DNA from: Clostridia bacterium
GTDB taxonomy: Bacteria > Bacillota_A > Clostridia > Oscillospirales > SIG627
DNA length: 5,443 bases
Direction of reading: 5' to 3'
NCBI GenBank assembly: GCA_017508505.1
Contig: JAFVYT010000202.1
Coordinates: 1 to 5,443, forward strand
The notes under the pieces are model-generated. The model had not been told where the DNA came from, made no database searches, and saw only the letters and a list, made by a program, of their open reading frames with translations. Below are positions 1 to 5,443 of the stretch, piece by piece. Made by a program: the position numbers and the translations under genes. How positions within the stretch are numbered: position 1 is the first letter of the stretch; each line of letters opens with the position of its first letter.

Positions 1-1
1 G

Positions 2-313
2 TTCGTGGTTTCCTACTCCTATGCGGTCTATGCGGTTTCCGAGAACTGCATCGGTTGTCTCAGGGGAATGGGCAAGTCTGTGTTTCCCACGGCGCTCAAC
101 GCATTTTTTATCTGCGTTCCCCGTATCATTTGGGTGATGCTGGTGCTTCCCTTAGTTCCCGGTGCGGATCTCGCCTTCATCTATTCCTGCTACGTCATCA
201 CGTACGTCCTTTCCGGTTTGGCTCAGGTGGGGTGTTATCTCTATTACACCCGTAAGGAGAAAAAACAGATGCAAATGCAGGCGGCTTCCGAAGCGGAGCC
301 TTTTTCGGTATGA
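2..313 (+). CDS. MATE family efflux transporter, C-terminal fragment (gene cut by window start)
   Basis: This is the last ~103 residues of a multidrug and toxic compound extrusion (MATE) transporter; the reading frame is already open at the first base, so the real start lies outside the window. The fragment holds roughly the last three membrane segments (transmembrane helices 10-12) followed by a short polar tail rich in Lys, Gln and Glu. The assignment rests on its close match to the complete neighbour at 384-1793: the stretch CIGCLRGMGKS...PT...CVPR.IWV aligns with CIGCMRGMGKS...PT...CVPR.IWV, with about 22 of 30 residues identical by eye. Family knowledge says these proteins export cationic drugs or metabolites in exchange for Na+ or H+; the substrate here is unknown. 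The stop codon is at 311-313, 70 bases before the next gene's ATG. A GTG at 5 is not the true start, because homology continues through it. Confidence 0.9.
   Translation, partial: FVVSYSYAVYAVSENCIGCLRGMGKSVFPTALNAFFICVPRIIWVMLVLPLVPGADLAFIYSCYVITYVLSGLAQVGCYLYYTRKEKKQMQMQAASEAEPFSV
283..305 (+). terminator. possible intrinsic terminator overlapping the end of the first MATE gene
   Basis: GGCTTC (283-288) can pair with GGAGCC (295-300), including one G-U pair, around a 6-base loop, and is followed directly by TTTTT (301-305). This has the shape of a rho-independent terminator, but the stem is short and lies inside the last codons of the first MATE gene, where translating ribosomes could prevent it from folding. 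It may act only together with the stronger hairpin 14 bases downstream. Confidence 0.35.
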
Positions 314-318
314 ATTTG

Positions 319-353
319 CGGCAGAGCGGCGCAGTCCGTTCTGCCGTTTTCTT
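319..353 (+). terminator. intrinsic terminator-like hairpin between the first and second MATE genes
   Basis: Bases 319-329 (CGGCAGAGCGG) can pair with 336-346 (CCGTTCTGCCG) to give an 11-bp stem with one G-U pair and a 6-base loop, followed by TTTTCTT (347-353). It begins just after the stop codon at 311-313, the expected place for a rho-independent terminator of the first MATE gene. Only 30 bases then remain before the second MATE start, and I see no good promoter in them, so partial read-through into the second gene is likely. Confidence 0.6.
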
Positions 354-383
354 ATGGTCATCGAATTGAAAAGGAGAATTGCT

Positions 384-1793
384 ATGGCACGAAATACGAT
401 GGATTTGACTCGGGGCGGCGTAGCAAAAAAGCTGATCATCTTTGCGCTCCCCATTTTGTTCAGCAATTTGCTGCAGCAGCTTTATCACGCCGCAGACATT
501 TACGTCGTGGGAAATTTTGCGGGCACCGTCTCGGAGTGCAAGACTGCCTTGGCCGCCGTGGGCTCCACGGGAACGGTTACCACCCTTCTCATCAATTTGT
601 TTCTCGGCCTTTCCGTGGGCACCAACGTAATCTGTGCCAATCTGTTCGGCTCGGGGGATCGGAAAAGGCTCGGCAAGGCTGTGGATACCAGTCTGATCAT
701 TGCCACCGTCTGCGGTGTTTTCATCGCCGCGGTCGGCTATGTCCTTTCGGAGCCGATCCTGATCGCAATGGGGGTTCCCGAGAACGTTTTGCCTCATGCC
801 GTCACCTATATGAAGATCATTTTCATCGGCCAGCCCGCCAGCCTTCTGTATAACTTCGGCTCCGGGATCCTCCGTGCGCAGGGGGACACCAGAAGGCCAA
901 TGTACATTCTCACTGCCGCGGGAATCGTCAACGTCATTCTCAATCTGTTTTTCGTCATTGTGTTTGATATGGATTCCGCGGGCGTTGCGTGGGCAACCAC
1001 TGCCTCCCATTATTTTTCCGCCGCGGCGATCCTTCTGATCCTCTGCCACCCTGCCGCCGAGAGCCCCGTGGCGCTTTTGCATCTGCATTTTGACCGCAGT
1101 ATCTTGAAGGAGATCCTTCGGGTGGGCATTCCCAGCGGGCTCAACGGCATTGTGTTCAGCGTTTCCAACATCGTCATCACAAAAGCCCTGAACACCCTCG
1201 GAGAAACGGTCATCGCGGGCAATGCCGCTGCTGCCAACGTGGACGCCTTCACCTATCAGATTCTGGTGGCCTTCTACACCGCCTGCATCAGCTTTGCCGG
1301 GCAGAACTACGGCGCTCGGAAATTCAAGCGTATCGATCGGCTTTTGGTGGCAAGCTGCCTTGTCACGTCGGCGATCTATCTTGTGGTTTTCGTCGCCATC
1401 GTTCTGTTTCCCGAGTTTTTCGTGGGGATCTTCATTCAGGATCCCGAGGTCATCGCCGCGGGCATCCCGCGCCTTTACGTGATCGGCGGCGGATACTTCA
1501 TTTATATCCTTTCGGATATGTGCATCGGCTGTATGAGGGGAATGGGAAAATCCGTCATTCCCACCGTCACCAATATGGTTTTCGTCTGCGTTCCCCGTTT
1601 GATCTGGGTGACCTTCTTTTTCCCGATGAATCCCTCCCTTGGCTTCCTTTATTTGTGCTATCCCATCTCCTACGCCATCTCCAGTGTGGTCCAATTGATC
1701 AGTTATTTGTGCTACAGCCGCATCGAAAAGCGTCGATATGCTGCCGATCTTATGCGGGCAGAGGCCTCGAAGCAGGGAGCGGAGAATTCTTGA
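384..1793 (+). CDS. MATE family efflux transporter (complete, 469 aa)
   Basis: This is a complete polytopic inner-membrane transporter of the MATE family, of the usual length (about 450-470 residues) and with about twelve hydrophobic segments arranged as two six-helix halves. The N-terminus MDLTRGG..KK leads into the first helix, which carries the family Asp (D38, in AADIYVVG); the equivalent residue in NorM-type members is tied to cation coupling. The conserved SFAGQNYGA is at about residues 303-311 and RGMGKS at 385-390, next to helix 10. The sequence resembles the YoeA-like branch of MATE proteins. The ATG at 384 is chosen because AAGGAG (371-376) lies 7 bases upstream and because the third copy starts with a matching N-terminus; the open frame extends back to 162 but would overlap the previous gene. 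It has a slightly longer loop after helix 1 (TVSECKT) than the third copy. The role is probably drug, metabolite or cation export; the substrate cannot be read from the sequence. Confidence 0.95.
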   Translation: MARNTMDLTRGGVAKKLIIFALPILFSNLLQQLYHAADIYVVGNFAGTVSECKTALAAVGSTGTVTTLLINLFLGLSVGTNVICANLFGSGDRKRLGKAVDTSLIIATVCGVFIAAVGYVLSEPILIAMGVPENVLPHAVTYMKIIFIGQPASLLYNFGSGILRAQGDTRRPMYILTAAGIVNVILNLFFVIVFDMDSAGVAWATTASHYFSAAAILLILCHPAAESPVALLHLHFDRSILKEILRVGIPSGLNGIVFSVSNIVITKALNTLGETVIAGNAAAANVDAFTYQILVAFYTACISFAGQNYGARKFKRIDRLLVASCLVTSAIYLVVFVAIVLFPEFFVGIFIQDPEVIAAGIPRLYVIGGGYFIYILSDMCIGCMRGMGKSVIPTVTNMVFVCVPRLIWVTFFFPMNPSLGFLYLCYPISYAISSVVQLISYLCYSRIEKRRYAADLMRAEASKQGAENS

Positions 1794-1818
1794 CAATTTA
1801 AAGACGAAATGAGAAAAT
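1790..1818 (+). promoter_or_regulatory. possible -35/-10 promoter overlapping the second MATE stop codon
   Basis: A perfect TTGACA (1790-1795) overlaps the TGA stop of the second MATE gene and is followed after 17 bases by GAAAAT (1813-1818), which matches TATAAT at four of six positions. The spacing is ideal but the -10 is poor. A transcript from here would run at once into the hairpin plus T-tract at 1831-1849. It is an alternative to the extended -10 at 1849-1859. Confidence 0.3.
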
Positions 1819-1830
1819 GCCGTTTTCGTC

Positions 1831-1849
1831 GGCTCTTTCGAGCTTTTTT
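1831..1849 (+). terminator. weak intrinsic terminator after the second MATE gene
   Basis: GGCTC (1831-1835) can pair with GAGCT (1840-1844), with one G-U pair, around a TTTC loop, and is followed by a run of T to 1849. The stem is only 4-5 bp, so termination would be weak. A second inverted repeat just upstream, GACGAAA (1803-1809) with TTTCGTC (1824-1830), could fold beside it. The position 38 bases after the second MATE stop fits a terminator or attenuator between the genes. Confidence 0.4.
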
Positions 1850-1859
1850 GTGATAAAAT
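1849..1859 (+). promoter_or_regulatory. extended -10 promoter candidate for the third MATE gene
   Basis: TGTGATAAAAT matches the Gram-positive extended -10 form TRTGnTATAAT with a single mismatch in the hexamer (TAAAAT). No convincing -35 hexamer lies 16-18 bases upstream, which is common for extended -10 promoters. The transcript would start near 1866, just ahead of the ribosome binding site AAAGGAG (1875-1881) of the third MATE gene. The placement directly after a T-tract terminator supports the call, but AT-rich spacers can produce such matches by chance. Confidence 0.4.
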
Positions 1860-1890
1860 GATCGAAGAATCGGGAAAGGAGAGCTTTCGT

Positions 1891-3351
1891 ATGGCAACTC
1901 GACGATCAATGGATCTGACCAAGGGACCGCTTTTGAAGCAGTTTCTCGTGTTTGCATTTCCCATTCTGCTGACCACCTTTATGCAGCAGATGTACCACAC
2001 TGCCGACGTGATGGTGGTGGGAAAATTTGCCGATGATATTGCTCTTGCCGCCGTGGGTGCCACGGGACAGATCACGGCCCTTCTGGTCAATCTGTTCGTG
2101 GGTATCAGCTCTGCGACCAATATCCTCTGCGCTCAGGCCAGGGGAGCGGGGGACAAGCAGAGGGAGCGGCGCATCATCCACACCTCTCTGATCTTCGGAG
2201 CCGGTGCCGGTATTTTTCTTGCGGTGGCCGGCTGTGTCTTTTCTCCCTTTTTGCTGGACGTGATCGACGTTCCCGCAGAGGTTCGCGGGGAAGCGGGCAA
2301 GTATATGTGCATCATCTTTTTAGGTCAGCCCGCCAGTATGCTTTATAACTTCTGCAGCTCGATCTTCCGTGCCAGAGGCAACTCCAGAATCTCTATGCGC
2401 ATCCTTCTGACTACGGGTGCGGTGAACGTCCTCCTGAATTTGGTGTTCGTCATCGGCTTTCATCTGGACGCCGCGGGAGTCGCCCTTGCTACGATCATCG
2501 CCAACTACCTTTCCGTGCTCGCCGCACTTTACGTTCTGTTCCGCAGGGACGGGGAGTTTCGTCTTTCTTTTTTCGATATTCGCTTTGACAAAAGGGCGTT
2601 TTTCGACGTGGTCAAGCTCGGTATCCCCACGGGGCTGAATTCCATCCTTTTCAACCTTTCCGCCACCATCGTGGCCAGAGCCGCCAACGGCCTCGGAACC
2701 ACCGTCGTGGCATCGGTCTCCGCCGCCAACAGCGTTACGAACATCACCCATACCTTCGGCAACGCCTCGTGCACCGCTCTGGTCAGCTTCGCCGCGCAGA
2801 ACTACGGCGCAGGCACCCTGCATCGCGTGGATCGCCTCCTGAAAAGCGTCGTTTTGACCACCCAGGGCTTATTTCTTTTGCTCAATCTTGCCATCACCCT
2901 GTACTACGACCTTTTCCTGGGAATGTTCACCAACAATCCCGAGGTTGTGGAAATGGGCTTCCACAAGCTCATCCTCACCGCCTGGGGCTACCACTTCCAC
3001 CTTGCCGCAGGGCAGATCAACTCCTGCAGTCGCGGCTACGGAAAATCCATTCGTCCCACCATCATCAACATCACCGCCATTTGTCTTGTGCGTGTGATCT
3101 GGGTGGCCTTCTTCTTCCCCTTGGTTCCCGAAACGGCCCCCCTGACCCAAAGGATGCTCTGGCTCTACGTTTCCATCCCCCTGTCCTGGGCGCTCTCCTT
3201 CTTCGGTCAGCTCGTGGATTTCTGCTTCATTCGTCGCGGTGCCAGGAAAAAGCTCTGCATGGAGGGCAAGCTCAGCCCCGAGGACGAAGCGCTTTACGGA
3301 AAAACGAAAACGGGACGCCTTGTGATCGCCTCCCGGGACGGGACAAAATAG
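1891..3351 (+). CDS. MATE family efflux transporter (complete, 486 aa)
   Basis: This is the third and most divergent member of the tandem MATE cluster, a full-length inner-membrane exporter with two six-helix halves. It begins MATRRSMDLTKG, matching the N-terminus of the second copy, and carries the helix-1 Asp (D39, in TADVMVVG), SFAAQNYGA at about residues 299-307, and an RGYGKS motif before helix 11. In the helix 10-11 region about 14 of 30 residues match the second copy, against 22 of 30 between the first and second. It ends with a longer charged tail (roughly the last 35 residues, rich in Lys, Glu, Asp and Arg) that the others lack. The ATG at 1891 is preferred to the in-frame ATG at 1858 because AAAGGAG (1875-1881) sits 9 bases before it and the 1858 start would add 11 residues with no match in the paralog. 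The substrate is unknown; export driven by Na+ or H+ is inferred from the family. Confidence 0.95.
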   Translation: MATRRSMDLTKGPLLKQFLVFAFPILLTTFMQQMYHTADVMVVGKFADDIALAAVGATGQITALLVNLFVGISSATNILCAQARGAGDKQRERRIIHTSLIFGAGAGIFLAVAGCVFSPFLLDVIDVPAEVRGEAGKYMCIIFLGQPASMLYNFCSSIFRARGNSRISMRILLTTGAVNVLLNLVFVIGFHLDAAGVALATIIANYLSVLAALYVLFRRDGEFRLSFFDIRFDKRAFFDVVKLGIPTGLNSILFNLSATIVARAANGLGTTVVASVSAANSVTNITHTFGNASCTALVSFAAQNYGAGTLHRVDRLLKSVVLTTQGLFLLLNLAITLYYDLFLGMFTNNPEVVEMGFHKLILTAWGYHFHLAAGQINSCSRGYGKSIRPTIINITAICLVRVIWVAFFFPLVPETAPLTQRMLWLYVSIPLSWALSFFGQLVDFCFIRRGARKKLCMEGKLSPEDEALYGKTKTGRLVIASRDGTK

Positions 3352-3390
3352 AAAAAAGCGAAAGCGACCCCCGGGCCGCTTTCGTTTTTT
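3352..3390 (+). terminator. intrinsic terminator closing the MATE cluster
   Basis: CGAAAGCG (3359-3366) pairs perfectly with CGCTTTCG (3377-3384) around a 10-base GC-rich loop, and six T follow (3385-3390). Six A precede the stem (3352-3357), so the same structure could also stop transcription coming from the other strand. It begins directly after the TAG stop of the third MATE gene and separates the exporter cluster from the downstream housekeeping operon. Confidence 0.88.
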
Positions 3391-3459
3391 GTTTACAAAA
3401 ACGCAAAAAAATACCTAAAAAATATGCGAAATAAAAATCGAAAAAACTCCTGAGATGCC
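3391..3459. other. A-tract-rich spacer upstream of the plsC promoter
   Basis: This gene-free spacer contains A-runs at 3397-3401, 3405-3411, 3417-3422, 3433-3437 and 3441-3446, several of them about 9-12 bases apart. Runs of A spaced near one helical turn bend DNA, and AT-rich sequence directly above a -35 box can act as an UP element that contacts the RNA polymerase alpha subunit. That role is inferred. I see no open reading frame or riboswitch-like structure here. Confidence 0.45.
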
Positions 3460-3488
3460 TTGACTTTTTCACTTCTCTGTACTATAAT
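3460..3488 (+). promoter_or_regulatory. sigma-A-type promoter for the plsC-ispH operon
   Basis: TTGACT (3460-3465) and a perfect TATAAT (3483-3488) are separated by exactly 17 bases, so eleven of twelve promoter bases match consensus. Transcription should begin near 3495, leaving a leader of about 23 bases that carries the GGGAGG ribosome binding site (3508-3513). It is the best promoter in the window, as would suit a gene set that includes a ribosomal protein. Confidence 0.88.
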
Positions 3489-3517
3489 AATACTCGATTT
3501 ATTTTTTGGGAGGCAAT

Positions 3518-4132
3518 ATGAACCGGTACGATCGCCTGGTCCGTTTTTTCCGGCCGCTCATCCGCTTTTTGTTTCCGATTCGTGTCACCGGCCTTCCGGA
3601 GTCCCTTCCGGAGGAGGGCATTATTGTCTGTCCGAATCATATTTCCTTTTTCGACCCCTTGTTTTTGGCCATCGTTCTGCCCCGTAATATCACCTTTATG
3701 GCCAAGGAGGAGCTGTTCTCCCGTCCCGTCATCGGCAAATGGCTGAAGGAGTGCGAGGTCATCCCCCTTTCCCGCGACGGCGGCGACGCTGCAAAGCTGC
3801 GTCAGGCCGTGAGGGAGCTGAAGAGCGGAAAGCTGTTTTCCCTCTTTCCTCAGGGGACCCGTTGCCGCTACCCCCTCAAGGAGGAGGATTTTAAGGCAGG
3901 TGTCGGGATGATGAGTGCCCTTTCCGGGGCGAAGATCATTCCCGTGGGCATCTACGCCAAAAACTATAAGGTTCGTCCCTTTCGCAGGACCTACATCCAC
4001 TTCGGGGAATTGGAGTCCTTTTTGCCGGAGGAGAAGATGGGGGTCAAGGACAGCGCCCTTTGGATTACCTCCCGTCTCTTCGAGCGCATCACCGCTCTGG
4101 AGGAGAAGGCGAGAGAAGAGGCCGCACGATGA
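3518..4132 (+). CDS. plsC: PlsC-family 1-acylglycerol-3-phosphate acyltransferase (204 aa)
   Basis: This is a lysophosphatidate acyltransferase-type enzyme, which in this family moves an acyl chain onto the 2-position of 1-acylglycerol-3-phosphate to give phosphatidic acid, at the inner face of the cytoplasmic membrane. The catalytic HX4D box is NHISFFD (H41, D46). The second block VIPLSRDGG lies at residues 81-89, the third is FPQGTR at 110-115, and the fourth is IIPVGIY at 140-146. The N-terminal 20 residues are basic and aromatic, fitting membrane association. The length is typical of compact bacterial PlsC proteins. Motif three reads FPQGTR, where most members have FPEGTR; the Glu is normally part of the acceptor phosphate site, so activity or acceptor may differ. 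The ATG at 3518 has GGGAGG 4 bases upstream; an in-frame TTG at 3506 overlaps that site and is rejected. The TGA stop overlaps the next start (ATGA), indicating translational coupling with ispH. Confidence 0.9.
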   Translation: MNRYDRLVRFFRPLIRFLFPIRVTGLPESLPEEGIIVCPNHISFFDPLFLAIVLPRNITFMAKEELFSRPVIGKWLKECEVIPLSRDGGDAAKLRQAVRELKSGKLFSLFPQGTRCRYPLKEEDFKAGVGMMSALSGAKIIPVGIYAKNYKVRPFRRTYIHFGELESFLPEEKMGVKDSALWITSRLFERITALEEKAREEAAR

Positions 4133-5443
4133 AGATCCTCCTTTCGGAGCACGCGGGCTTTTGCTTCGGTGTGCGCCGTGCGGTTCAAATGCTGGAGGAG
4201 GCACTGAGGGAAGGAAAGAAAATCTACACCCTCGGTCACATCATTCACAACGAGGATTTCAATGAGGATCTGGCCCGCCGCGGCGTGGTTTGCATCACCG
4301 AGTCCGATCTGGATCGGGTCGGGGGAGAGGATGCGCTGGTCTTTGTCCGCACCCACGGCATCAGCCGCCAAATCCTTTGCCGATTGGAGCAGATGGGGCT
4401 TCCCTTTGCGGATGCCACCTGCCCCTTTGTAAAAAAGATCCACAGCATCGTTCTGGAGGAGGAAGAAAAAATGCTCTCCTCGGGTCAGGAGGGAGTGTTC
4501 GTCCTTCTTGGGGACCGCGCCCATCCCGAGGTGCTCGGTATCGTCAGCTGTGCCAAGCGTCTTCCCGTGGTGGTCATCAGCTCTCTTGAGGAGCTCTCGG
4601 AGTACGAGAGGGGGGCCCCGAAGGAAAAGCGGCACGTGTTTCTTTCCCAAACCACCCACAGCGTTTCGGAGTGGAATCGGTGCTGTGACTTTGCCCGCAC
4701 CGCCTTTCCCCTCGTTTCCTTTTATGACACCATCTGTAACGTTACCGGCATCCGTCAGAAGGACGTGCGTGCCATTGCGGAGAAGAGCGACCTTGTGGTC
4801 ATCGTCGGGGGCAAGGAAAGCAGCAACACCAAAAAGCTGGTCTCGGTCAGCAAAGACATTTGCCGTACCGTTCATATCAGAAATGCGGCGGAATTGCCGC
4901 GAAATTTAATCAGAAAGAACATGACTGTCGGAGTTTCGGGGGGAGCCTCCACTCCCGACAGCGTGATCAAGGAGGTAATACAAACCATGTCGGAAATCAA
5001 AAACGACGAAATGAGCTTTGAGGAAATGCTCAACCAATCATTCAAGCAAATCAGAACAGGAGAAGAAGTTACGGGCATCGTAACCAGTGTCTTTACCAAT
5101 GAAGTACACGTGGATCTCGGTATCAAGCATACCGGCATCCTTCCTTCCGGCGAGGTTGCGGACAGCGAATCCGACCTGCAGGCCAGCTTCAAGCCCGGTG
5201 ACGAGATCACCGTTCTGGTTCAGAAGTTCAACGATCCCGAGGGGACCGTTCAGGTCTCCAAGAAGAAGGTCGATTCCCGCGCAGGCTGGGCTAAGACCCA
5301 GGAAGCCTACGAAGGCGGTGTCACCCTTTCCGGTAAGGTTACCAGCGTAATCAAGGGCGGTATCCTGGTATCCGATGAGAACCAGACCTACTTCGTACCC
5401 GCATCCCTCACCGGTTCTCCCAAGGGTGCAAGCCTGGATCCCA
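4129..5443 (+). CDS. ispH: IspH fused to ribosomal protein S1 domains (3' end beyond window)
   Basis: The frame is open from the ATG at 4129 to the window end (438 residues seen, no stop). Residues 1-286 are IspH, 4-hydroxy-3-methylbut-2-enyl diphosphate reductase, which makes IPP and DMAPP in the last MEP-pathway step using a 4Fe-4S cluster. The three cluster cysteines are present: C12 (AGFCFGV), C98 (DATCPFV) and C203 (DTICNVTG). Substrate-site residues are also present: H40 (HIIHN), H76 (RTHG), H132 and E134 (AHPEV), T175-T176 (SQTTH), S231-N233 (SSN) and S274 (GASTPD). After a charged linker (287-310), a first S1 RNA-binding domain spans about 311-381 (GEEVTGIVTSV...VDLGIKHTGILP) and a second starts at about 396 (GKVTSVIKGGILV). 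IspH-S1 fusions are known from Clostridia and usually carry further S1 repeats, so a good part of the protein is missing here. The start overlaps the plsC stop by ATGA, with a modest GAAGAG upstream. An internal start at 4987 is possible. Confidence 0.95.
   Translation, partial: MKILLSEHAGFCFGVRRAVQMLEEALREGKKIYTLGHIIHNEDFNEDLARRGVVCITESDLDRVGGEDALVFVRTHGISRQILCRLEQMGLPFADATCPFVKKIHSIVLEEEEKMLSSGQEGVFVLLGDRAHPEVLGIVSCAKRLPVVVISSLEELSEYERGAPKEKRHVFLSQTTHSVSEWNRCCDFARTAFPLVSFYDTICNVTGIRQKDVRAIAEKSDLVVIVGGKESSNTKKLVSVSKDICRTVHIRNAAELPRNLIRKNMTVGVSGGASTPDSVIKEVIQTMSEIKNDEMSFEEMLNQSFKQIRTGEEVTGIVTSVFTNEVHVDLGIKHTGILPSGEVADSESDLQASFKPGDEITVLVQKFNDPEGTVQVSKKKVDSRAGWAKTQEAYEGGVTLSGKVTSVIKGGILVSDENQTYFVPASLTGSPKGASLDP
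4969..4989 (+). promoter_or_regulatory. internal Shine-Dalgarno and ATG at the IspH/S1 junction
   Basis: AAGGAGGT (4969-4976), fully complementary to the 16S rRNA anti-Shine-Dalgarno, lies 10 bases before an in-frame ATG (4987-4989). This ATG falls exactly where the IspH domain ends and the S1 part begins, so ribosomes could start here and make a free S1 protein beginning MSEIKNDEMSFEEML. It is the strongest ribosome binding site in the window. The caution is that the same bases encode IKEVI, a normal C-terminal end of IspH domains, so the match could be a by-product of coding or a relic of once-separate genes. Confidence 0.5.

Noticed and set aside
162..383. Upstream extension of the second MATE gene
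   Set aside because: The extra 74 residues overlap the first MATE gene in another frame and are low-complexity and basic; the ATG at 384 has a good AAGGAG and a paralog-matched N-terminus.
1858..1890. Earlier ATG for the third MATE gene
   Set aside because: It lies within the -10-like element, has no ribosome binding site, and adds 11 residues without counterpart in the second copy.
198..2120. Very long open frame on the minus strand (640 codons)
   Set aside because: It runs antisense to the MATE genes, crosses their boundaries, is rich in Asp/Gly/His/Arg without any recognisable domain, and lacks a convincing ribosome binding site; it reflects codon bias of the + strand genes.
3391..3517. 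Riboswitch or small RNA in the spacer before plsC
   Set aside because: The leader after the predicted start site is only about 23 bases and the upstream part is simple A-tract sequence with no conserved-looking structure.
3991..4875. Minus-strand open frame of 294 codons opposite plsC and ispH
   Set aside because: It lies antisense to two well-supported genes with intact catalytic motifs and shows no family features of its own.
4129..5443. Frameshift or pseudogene at the IspH/S1 junction
   Set aside because: I translated the whole stretch codon by codon; there is no stop and the frame is continuous through both domain types, so it is a true fusion frame in this sequence.
1..5443. CRISPR array, insertion sequence, tRNA/rRNA, attachment site or anti-phage system
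   Set aside because: I saw no regularly spaced repeats, terminal inverted repeats, transposase, integrase, RNA gene signatures or defence-type domains; the genes are ordinary exporters and housekeeping functions.

Overview
The window looks like chromosomal DNA of an uncultured or less-studied member of the Clostridia (Bacillota). The best taxonomic clue is a gene that encodes IspH fused in frame to ribosomal-protein-S1-type domains, an arrangement known mainly from Clostridia. Strong AGGAGG-type ribosome binding sites, a TTGACT/TATAAT promoter and short AT-rich intergenic gaps fit this. All genes are on the + strand. I cannot name a genus.

Layout: (1) From 1 to 3351 there is a tandem cluster of three MATE-family multidrug/toxin exporters. 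The first is only a C-terminal fragment because the window begins inside it; the second (384-1793) and third (1891-3351) are complete. The first two are close paralogs and the third is more divergent. Terminator-like hairpins lie between the genes, and an extended -10 promoter-like sequence precedes the third, so the three may be partly uncoupled in expression. (2) A clear intrinsic terminator at 3352-3390 closes the cluster. It is followed by an A-tract-rich spacer and a near-consensus promoter (3460-3488). (3) This promoter should drive a housekeeping operon: a PlsC-type acyltransferase (3518-4132), overlapping by ATGA with the ispH-S1 fusion gene (4129 to beyond the window end).

The exporters would work in the membrane as cation-coupled efflux pumps of unknown substrate. 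The second operon links phospholipid synthesis (PlsC), the last step of the MEP isoprenoid pathway (IspH) and translation (S1), a grouping recurrent in Clostridia.

I found no mobile element, CRISPR array, RNA gene or evident new system. The observations most worth a second look are a strong Shine-Dalgarno plus ATG inside the ispH-S1 gene exactly at the domain junction, which could release a free S1 protein, and a Glu-to-Gln change in the normally conserved FPEGTR motif of the acyltransferase.
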